DNA of 7,433 nt from an uncultured Clostridia bacterium (GTDB lineage Bacteria > Bacillota > Clostridia > Christensenellales > Borkfalkiaceae), in contig CAMWHW010000045.1 of the NCBI GenBank assembly GCA_947174175.1, forward strand, positions 1-7,433, written 5' to 3'. The notes beneath the pieces were generated by a model that saw nothing but the letters and a program-made list of their open reading frames with translations, was not told where the DNA came from and searched no databases. A program made the translations under genes and the position numbers. Positions 1 to 7,433 of this stretch are shown one piece after another (the first letter of the stretch is position 1; every line of letters starts with the position of its first letter).

Positions 1-10
1 CCAATTGTAA

Positions 11-70
11 GTTTTACTTGACGCATTAAGGGATACGCTCATCGTATTCACTTGTATCTTAATAATATAT
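11..70 (+). other. In-frame N-terminal extension of the transporter without a canonical start codon
   Basis: The frame read from the ATG at 71 stays open back to a TAA at 8-10. It encodes LLDALRDTLIVF followed by a hydrophobic run ending in LIIYMLIELLE, which looks like the family's usual first amphipathic stretch and first membrane helix. No ATG, GTG or TTG occurs in this frame between 11 and 70; a TTG at 5-7 is immediately followed by the TAA. The gene may therefore carry a nonsense change at codon 2, a frameshift (for example in the T run at 12-15), a rare start codon, or an assembly error. A shorter functional protein starting at 71 cannot be excluded. Confidence 0.55.
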
Positions 71-892
71 ATGCTCATCGAGCTTTTGGAAAAAGGTACG
101 ACCGCCGCCAAGAGCCGCCGTGCGCTTCAAGGTCCGCTTGCGCCCTTAGTGGGCAGTGCTACGGGCCTCGTTCCGCAATGCGGTTTTTCGGTTATGGCGG
201 CAAGACTGTACGATTCGGGGCTTATCCGTACGGGCACGATAATGGCGGTATTCCTTGCAACCAGCGACGAAGCGCTCATTATTCTGCTGGTCAACAGTCC
301 GCTCAGCGCACAGGCGGCGCAGTCCATTCTTCCGCTCATTTTAATCAAACTGCTCGTCGCGGTATCGGCAGGCTATCTTATCAACCTGATTATACCCGAC
401 AGGCACGCGGACGTTCAGCCGCTTTACGGCAAGGCTGGCGAAATAACTTCCTACTCGTGCGGACACGACCACGCAAACAAGTCCTCCGTAAGGCTGTATA
501 TCGTCGAGCCGCTTCTGCACGCGTTAAAGGTCACGGCGTTTATACTGATTGTCAACCTCGTACTCGGCTTCATTATTGCGGAGGTGGGCGAGGAAACCAT
601 TGCCAAGGGGCTGATAGGCGGCGCGTATATACAGCCGTTTATCACCGCGGCGGTGGGGCTTATTCCCAACTGCGCGTCGTCCACTGTCATAACCGAAACC
701 TTCGTTAAAGGGGGCATAACCTTCGGAAGCTGCATTGCGGGCTTGTGCACCAACGCGGGGCTGGGACTGGTCGTCCTTTTAAAGAACACCAAAAAGATAA
801 AAAGGAATATACTTTTAATAATTTCGCTGTACGCAATCGCGGTTATCGTCGGCATAGTAATCAACGTAATATACGCCGCGATAGGGCTTTGA
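71..892 (+). CDS. Polytopic metal/metalloid transporter, ArsP_2-like ('putative manganese transporter' type); N-terminus uncertain
   Basis: This is a hydrophobic inner-membrane protein of 273 residues counted from the first ATG. It resembles the ArsP_2 (putative 10-TM heavy-metal exporter) group, variously named putative manganese transporter or arsenic efflux protein; this is from memory, not a search. Two related motifs define it: GLVPQCGFS at residues 32-40 and GLIPNCASS at 196-204. Each begins a block of small residues and hydrophobic helices (roughly 32-75 and 196-237), giving a two-repeat architecture. A polar central loop (about 109-140) carries CGHDH at 130-134, a plausible metal ligand set. 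Further helices lie near 86-108, 150-171 and 246-270. The ATG at 71 has no Shine-Dalgarno, and recognisable family sequence continues in frame upstream of it, so the true protein is probably about 20 residues longer. Substrate is unknown: Mn2+ or arsenicals are family guesses. The upstream neighbour lies outside the window. Confidence 0.75.
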   Translation: MLIELLEKGTTAAKSRRALQGPLAPLVGSATGLVPQCGFSVMAARLYDSGLIRTGTIMAVFLATSDEALIILLVNSPLSAQAAQSILPLILIKLLVAVSAGYLINLIIPDRHADVQPLYGKAGEITSYSCGHDHANKSSVRLYIVEPLLHALKVTAFILIVNLVLGFIIAEVGEETIAKGLIGGAYIQPFITAAVGLIPNCASSTVITETFVKGGITFGSCIAGLCTNAGLGLVVLLKNTKKIKRNILLIISLYAIAVIVGIVINVIYAAIGL

Positions 893-941
893 AAAGTCAA
901 AAAAATTTACGGAAAATTCACTTGCAATTCGTTTGACTTTT
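892..941. repeat. 10-bp perfect inverted repeat between the transporter and rpsU
   Basis: AAAAGTCAAA at 892-901, starting at the last base of the transporter stop codon, is exactly complementary to TTTGACTTTT at 932-941. The arms are separated by 30 nt. The right arm contains the -35 hexamer of the rpsU promoter and ends in four T residues. It could act as a weak terminator for the transporter transcript or as an operator, but the long loop and AT-rich arms make chance a real possibility. Confidence 0.4.
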
Positions 942-962
942 AGTCGCGTGCTTTGGTATAAT
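933..962 (+). promoter_or_regulatory. Sigma-A promoter of rpsU with extended -10
   Basis: TTGACT at 933-938 is a near-perfect -35 box. TATAAT at 957-962 is a perfect -10 box, 18 bp away. TGG directly precedes the -10 and forms an extended -10 element. Transcription should start near 969, leaving a leader of about 50 nt before the rpsU start. Confidence 0.85.
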
Positions 963-1000
963 TTGTAAGCGTTTCGAAGTTACGCGAAAATCTTTAAACG

Positions 1001-1009
1001 AGAGGAGGT
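1001..1009 (+). promoter_or_regulatory. Strong Shine-Dalgarno that sets the rpsU start at 1020
   Basis: AGAGGAGGT matches the anti-Shine-Dalgarno of 16S rRNA almost fully. The GTG at 1008-1010 that opens the longest reading frame lies inside this site and cannot be its own start. The ATG at 1020 is at the right distance and gives the usual N-terminus of S21. Confidence 0.85.
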
Positions 1010-1019
1010 GAATAAAGCA

Positions 1020-1196
1020 ATGTCGACTATCAGAGTAGGCGAAAACGAATCCGTAGAAAGCGCACTCAGAAGATTTAAAAGAAAGTGCTCGCGCGACGGT
1101 ATCATCGGCGACCTCAGAAAGAAAGAATTTTACGAATCTCCTTCCGTAAAGAGGCGCAAGAAGAGCGAAGCCGCAAGAAAGAGAAATAAGAACTGA
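1020..1196 (+). CDS. rpsU: 30S ribosomal protein S21
   Basis: A 58-residue basic protein of the small ribosomal subunit, which in bacteria sits near the 3' end of 16S rRNA and helps initiation. The sequence starts [20 protein letters not shown], continues through KRKCSRDG, and ends with the diagnostic stretch [20 protein letters not shown]. The length equals the usual 57-60 residues for Bacillota S21. The ATG at 1020 is preferred over the in-frame GTG at 1008 because the Shine-Dalgarno overlaps the latter. The gene has its own promoter and its own terminator, so it is effectively a single-gene unit. In many Bacillota rpsU is followed by yqeY; here the next gene is an unrelated small charged protein. 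Confidence 0.98.
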   Translation: MSTIRVGENESVESALRRFKRKCSRDGIIGDLRKKEFYESPSVKRRKKSEAARKRNKN

Positions 1197-1203
1197 AAAA
1201 AAT

Positions 1204-1240
1204 AAACTCTACCAAAGCTAAAACTTCGGTAGAGTTTTTT
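1204..1240 (+). terminator. Rho-independent terminator of rpsU
   Basis: AACTCTACC (1205-1213) pairs with GGTAGAGTT (1228-1236). After one A/C mismatch there are three further inner pairs (AAG/CTT) around a CTAAAA loop. T residues run from 1235 to 1240 and an A-rich tract lies on the 5' side. It follows the rpsU stop codon by 7 nt. Confidence 0.88.
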
Positions 1241-1308
1241 CATTGAAATATATGTCGCAAAAACACGCTAAATGTAGACGGCGTGAATAAGTTGTTGTAA
1301 GGTGTAAA

Positions 1309-1686
1309 ATGGACGATATAAAGGCAATTGCAAAACAGGCAAAACGGCGGCTGGGCACCGACTTCTGGCGGAGGTGCAAGGAGGACGTGGATACCACCGC
1401 GCGCGAGGCGGAAAAGAACGGCAAGAACGCCGGAAAAGTAAAATCACACCTGTACGATAAAGTAAAAAGCGTTATCCGCGGGGAGGCGGAGGACGAATTC
1501 TATTTAAAGGTCAAAAAGCTTCTGGACGAGTACGGAGAAACCTCCGACGCCATAGGGCGGCTGACCGACAGAGAATATTTCAATACCCTTTCCTACGAGG
1601 AACGCCAGCGGTACACGATGGAGCTGTCGAGCAAATACCTTGCGGCACTGGAAAAATACAGAAAAGAAAAAGAGAGCGCGTTATAG
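1309..1686 (+). CDS. Small charged helical protein of unknown function
   Basis: I do not recognise this 125-residue protein. It is rich in Lys, Arg, Glu and Asp, has no signal peptide and no membrane segment, and should be mostly alpha-helical and cytoplasmic. The N-terminal part (MDDIKAIAKQAKRRLG, then FWRRCKEDVDTTAREAEKN) is basic and amphipathic. A middle segment (about 45-76) and a C-terminal segment with TDREYFNTLSYEERQRY (86-102) and a Lys/Glu tail look like two more helices. A single Cys at residue 23 argues against a zinc finger. The ATG at 1309 has an AAGGTG ribosome binding site at 1299-1304. It lies 68 nt after the rpsU terminator, without a promoter I would trust, so it may depend on read-through. 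It sits where yqeY follows rpsU in other Bacillota, but it does not resemble YqeY. Confidence 0.72.
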   Translation: MDDIKAIAKQAKRRLGTDFWRRCKEDVDTTAREAEKNGKNAGKVKSHLYDKVKSVIRGEAEDEFYLKVKKLLDEYGETSDAIGRLTDREYFNTLSYEERQRYTMELSSKYLAALEKYRKEKESAL

Positions 1687-1694
1687 TCAATTCC

Positions 1695-1723
1695 TTGATT
1701 ATACGCGCCCTTTATGGTATAAT
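1695..1723 (+). promoter_or_regulatory. Sigma-A promoter of the pcrA-ligA operon
   Basis: TTGATT at 1695-1700 (-35) and TATAAT at 1718-1723 (-10) are separated by 17 bp. TGG before the -10 makes it an extended -10. Start of transcription is expected near 1730, about 30 nt before the helicase ATG. The TTG of the -35 box is also the first codon of the longest open frame, which explains why that longer start is wrong. Confidence 0.82.
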
Positions 1724-1726
1724 AAG

Positions 1727-1757
1727 TTCACGCAAAATCTTTGCCGTGAATTTTTTT
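1727..1757 (+). terminator. Terminator-like hairpin with U-tract between the pcrA promoter and its start codon
   Basis: TTCACG (1727-1732) pairs with CGTGAA (1745-1750), and CAAA (1733-1736) pairs with TTTG (1740-1743). The loop is ATC and C1744 is bulged, giving ten pairs. Seven T residues (1751-1757) follow at once, the standard form of an intrinsic terminator. For transcripts coming from the upstream small gene the whole stem forms, so it probably ends that unit. For RNA started at the promoter near 1730 only about seven pairs remain, at the extreme 5' end, where it may act as a leader hairpin or attenuator. Confidence 0.6.
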
Positions 1758-1760
1758 ATT

Positions 1761-6067
<4,307 letters not shown>

Positions 6068-6078
6068 AGAAATGCAAT

Positions 6079-6117
6079 AGAGCCCTGCCCCTCGTCGAGG
6101 GGCAGGGCTCTTTTTTT
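6079..6117 (+). terminator. Strong intrinsic terminator of the pcrA-ligA operon, in the convergent gap with metK
   Basis: AGAGCCCTGCCCCTCG (6079-6094) is perfectly complementary to 6096-6111 around the central T6095. This gives about 15 GC-rich pairs with a minimal loop, followed by a T run (6111-6117). It lies 11 nt after the ligA stop. On the minus strand the same palindrome follows metK but is followed by ATTGCATTTC, a poor U-tract, so termination of metK there should be weaker. Confidence 0.93.
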
Positions 6118-6126
6118 AGTCACGAA

Positions 6127-7293
6127 TTATTTTAAATACTTCTTCAAATCGTCGGCGCGGTCGCACTGTTCCCAGGGGAGCGCGGGCTTGCCGAAATGCC
6201 CGTAAGCCGCTGTCTGCGAATATATGGGTTGCCTGAGTCCCAGCGTTTTAATAATGGCGTAGGGGCGCATATCGAACTCCTTCACAAGGATATCGGCAAT
6301 CTCGCCGTCGCTCAGCTTTCCGGTGCCGAACGTATCCACGAAAACGGACACGGGGCGGGATACGCCTATCGCGTATGCAAGCTGCAATTCAATCTTTTCG
6401 CACAGCCCCGCGGCAACCGCGTTTTTGCAGATATACCGCGCCATATACGCCGCCGAACGGTCGACCTTGGTGCAGTCCTTGCCCGAAAAAGCGCCGCCGC
6501 CGTGCGCGCACGCACCGCCGTAAGTATCGACTATAATCTTTCTTCCCGTCAGTCCGCTGTCGCCCTCGGGCCCGCCGATTAAGAACCTTCCCGTGGGGTT
6601 GACGAATATGCGCGTGTTGTTATCCAGAAGATTTGCGGGAACGGTATACTTGATAACGTGTTCTATTATGTCGCCGCGCAGCTGCTCCTGCGTAACGCTC
6701 TCGTCGTGCTGCGAAGAAACGACTATCGCATCAATGCGCTTAGGGGTGTCGCCGTCGTACTCAACGGTCACCTGCGTCTTTCCGTCGGGGCGGAGGTAGG
6801 GTAAAAGCCCGCTCTTTCTGACGTCGGTCAAGCGCCTTGCGAGCTTGTGCGCAATGGTTAAAGCAAGGGGCATAAGCTCCTCGGTTTCGGAGCAGGCGTA
6901 GCCGAACATCATGCCCTGGTCGCCCGCGCCCAGCTCGTCCTCGGCGGACTTTTCGCCCGACCTGTTTTCAAGCGAATTGTCAACGCCCTGCGCAATATCG
7001 GGGCTCTGTCCGTGCACGGCAACGGTTATCCTGCATTTATCGTAAGCAAAACTGCCGAAAGTATAGCCTATCCTTTTAATGGTGTCGCGCGCAATGCTCT
7101 CGTAATCTACCTGCGCGGTCGCAGTCACTTCGCCCATAATCAAAAGACCGTCGTAGGCGGCGCAGCACTCCACGGCACAGCGCGCGTTGGGGTCGAGCGA
7201 CAAAATGGCGTCAACCACAGCGTCGGATATCGCGTCGCAGAGTTTGTCGGGGTGACCTTCGGTTACGCTCTCGCTTGTAAAAAACTTTTTCAT
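6127..7293 (-). CDS. metK: S-adenosylmethionine synthetase (methionine adenosyltransferase)
   Basis: This 388-residue cytosolic enzyme makes S-adenosylmethionine from methionine and ATP, with release of phosphate and pyrophosphate; it normally works as a tetramer with Mg2+ and K+. Signatures: [11 protein letters not shown] (7-17, His14 and Asp16), Glu42 of the K+ site, the family hallmark [12 protein letters not shown] (122-133), [13 protein letters not shown] (168-180), [18 protein letters not shown] (235-252), and the P-loop-like GGGAFSGKD (265-273) followed by TKVDRSAAY. The C-terminus keeps [12 protein letters not shown] (364-375). Length is normal (384-400). The ATG at 7293 has a good AGAGGAT ribosome binding site. 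The gene faces ligA tail to tail with about 59 nt between stops. Its leader contains a SAM-I riboswitch and terminator, so expression should fall when S-adenosylmethionine is abundant. Residue 274 is Cys where many bacteria have Pro; that position varies in the family. Confidence 0.98.
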   Translation of the reverse strand: MKKFFTSESVTEGHPDKLCDAISDAVVDAILSLDPNARCAVECCAAYDGLLIMGEVTATAQVDYESIARDTIKRIGYTFGSFAYDKCRITVAVHGQSPDIAQGVDNSLENRSGEKSAEDELGAGDQGMMFGYACSETEELMPLALTIAHKLARRLTDVRKSGLLPYLRPDGKTQVTVEYDGDTPKRIDAIVVSSQHDESVTQEQLRGDIIEHVIKYTVPANLLDNNTRIFVNPTGRFLIGGPEGDSGLTGRKIIVDTYGGACAHGGGAFSGKDCTKVDRSAAYMARYICKNAVAAGLCEKIELQLAYAIGVSRPVSVFVDTFGTGKLSDGEIADILVKEFDMRPYAIIKTLGLRQPIYSQTAAYGHFGKPALPWEQCDRADDLKKYLK

Positions 7294-7300
7294 ACTATTT

Positions 7301-7307
7301 ATCCTCT
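7301..7307 (-). promoter_or_regulatory. Ribosome binding site of metK
   Basis: On the minus strand AGAGGAT is followed by 7 nt and then the ATG at 7293. This supports the start that yields [14 protein letters not shown]. Confidence 0.85.
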
Positions 7308-7311
7308 ATGT

Positions 7312-7343
7312 AAAATTAAAACCCGTTCGCTGACCGAACGGGT
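7312..7343 (-). terminator. Riboswitch-controlled intrinsic terminator in the metK leader
   Basis: On the minus strand ACCCGTTCG pairs with CGAACGGGT (9 bp, window positions 7335-7343 and 7321-7329) around a GTCAG loop. TTTTAATTTT follows. It sits directly between the aptamer and the metK ribosome binding site, the normal place for the expression platform of an S-box leader. The 5' arm can alternatively pair with upstream sequence at 7359-7367 to form an antiterminator. Confidence 0.9.
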
Positions 7344-7433
7344 ACCAACTCAATATTTTACCCATCGGTACGGTATTAGCACCTTGCAAAGCAGGTTGCT
7401 GTGTGGTCGCAGAGCCGTTCTCTCGCACACTCT
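7344..7433 (-). promoter_or_regulatory. SAM-I (S-box) riboswitch aptamer upstream of metK, 5' end cut by the window edge
   Basis: The minus strand shows the S-box core: CAGCAACC, the P3 hairpin, then GCAAGGTGCTAATACC. P2 is formed by GTGTG with CACAC (7426-7430 and 7401-7405) and AGAG with CTCT (7420-7423 and 7411-7414), around an AACGG loop. ACGG of that loop (7415-7418) is complementary to CCGT in the P3-P4 junction (7370-7373), the expected pseudoknot. P4 is TACC/GGTA around GATG, and TATTGAG would be the 3' strand of P1. The 5' strand of P1 and the metK promoter lie beyond position 7433. SAM binding is expected to stabilise P1 and allow the terminator to form. Confidence 0.9.

Noticed and set aside
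1008..1019. GTG start for rpsU, four residues longer
   Set aside because: The GTG is part of the Shine-Dalgarno sequence itself; the ATG at 1020 has correct spacing and gives the standard S21 N-terminus.
1243..1274. Possible promoter for the small unknown gene (TTGAAA at 1243, TAAATG at 1269)
   Set aside because: The spacing is 20 bp and the -10 is poor; other pairings are no better, so I do not call a promoter here.
1695..1760. A longer start for the helicase at TTG 1695, or GTG 1746
   Set aside because: TTG 1695 is the -35 hexamer and the extension runs through the -10 box and the hairpin. GTG 1746 lies in the hairpin arm. Family N-termini match the Met at 1761.
6460..6480. Cys274 replacing the Pro of the GKDPTKVDRS motif in MetK as a possible functional change
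   Set aside because: This position is variable across the family (human enzyme has Tyr); the flanking catalytic Lys and Asp residues are all present.

Overview
This window looks like an ordinary chromosomal housekeeping segment from a low-to-mid GC Bacillota, most likely an uncultivated Clostridia lineage. That placement is an inference. It rests on the strong AGGAGG-type ribosome binding sites, sigma-A promoters with extended -10 elements, a pcrA-ligA gene pair, an S-box (SAM-I) riboswitch ahead of metK, and U-tailed intrinsic terminators. I see no transposase, integrase, phage gene, CRISPR array, tRNA or rRNA. I did not find a new multi-gene system.

Layout from left to right: (1) Positions 1-892 hold a polytopic membrane transporter of the ArsP_2 / 'putative manganese transporter' type. 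Its first membrane helix lies upstream of the first available ATG and no canonical start codon is visible. (2) Positions 893-1240 hold a promoter, a textbook Shine-Dalgarno, rpsU (ribosomal protein S21) and its terminator. (3) Positions 1309-1686 encode a 125-residue, highly charged helical protein that I do not recognise. (4) Positions 1695-6117 hold a strong promoter, a terminator-like hairpin placed between that promoter and the next start codon, the UvrD/PcrA helicase gene, the NAD+-dependent DNA ligase gene joined to it by an ATGA overlap, and a strong terminator. (5) Positions 6127-7433 on the minus strand hold metK, preceded by its ribosome binding site, an intrinsic terminator and a SAM-I riboswitch aptamer cut by the window's right edge.

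Functionally, pcrA and ligA form a DNA repair and replication operon: unwinding and removal of RNA polymerase or RecA, followed by nick sealing. metK makes S-adenosylmethionine and is predicted to be switched off by its own product through premature transcription termination. rpsU is a separate translation gene. ligA and metK converge on one 33-nt perfect palindrome.

The points most worth a second look are the Gly-Tyr-Ser-rich disordered linker in the helicase, the hairpin plus U-tract between the helicase promoter and its start codon, the apparently broken or non-canonical start of the transporter, a possible antiterminator that uses the P4 arm of the riboswitch, and the unknown small protein between rpsU and pcrA.
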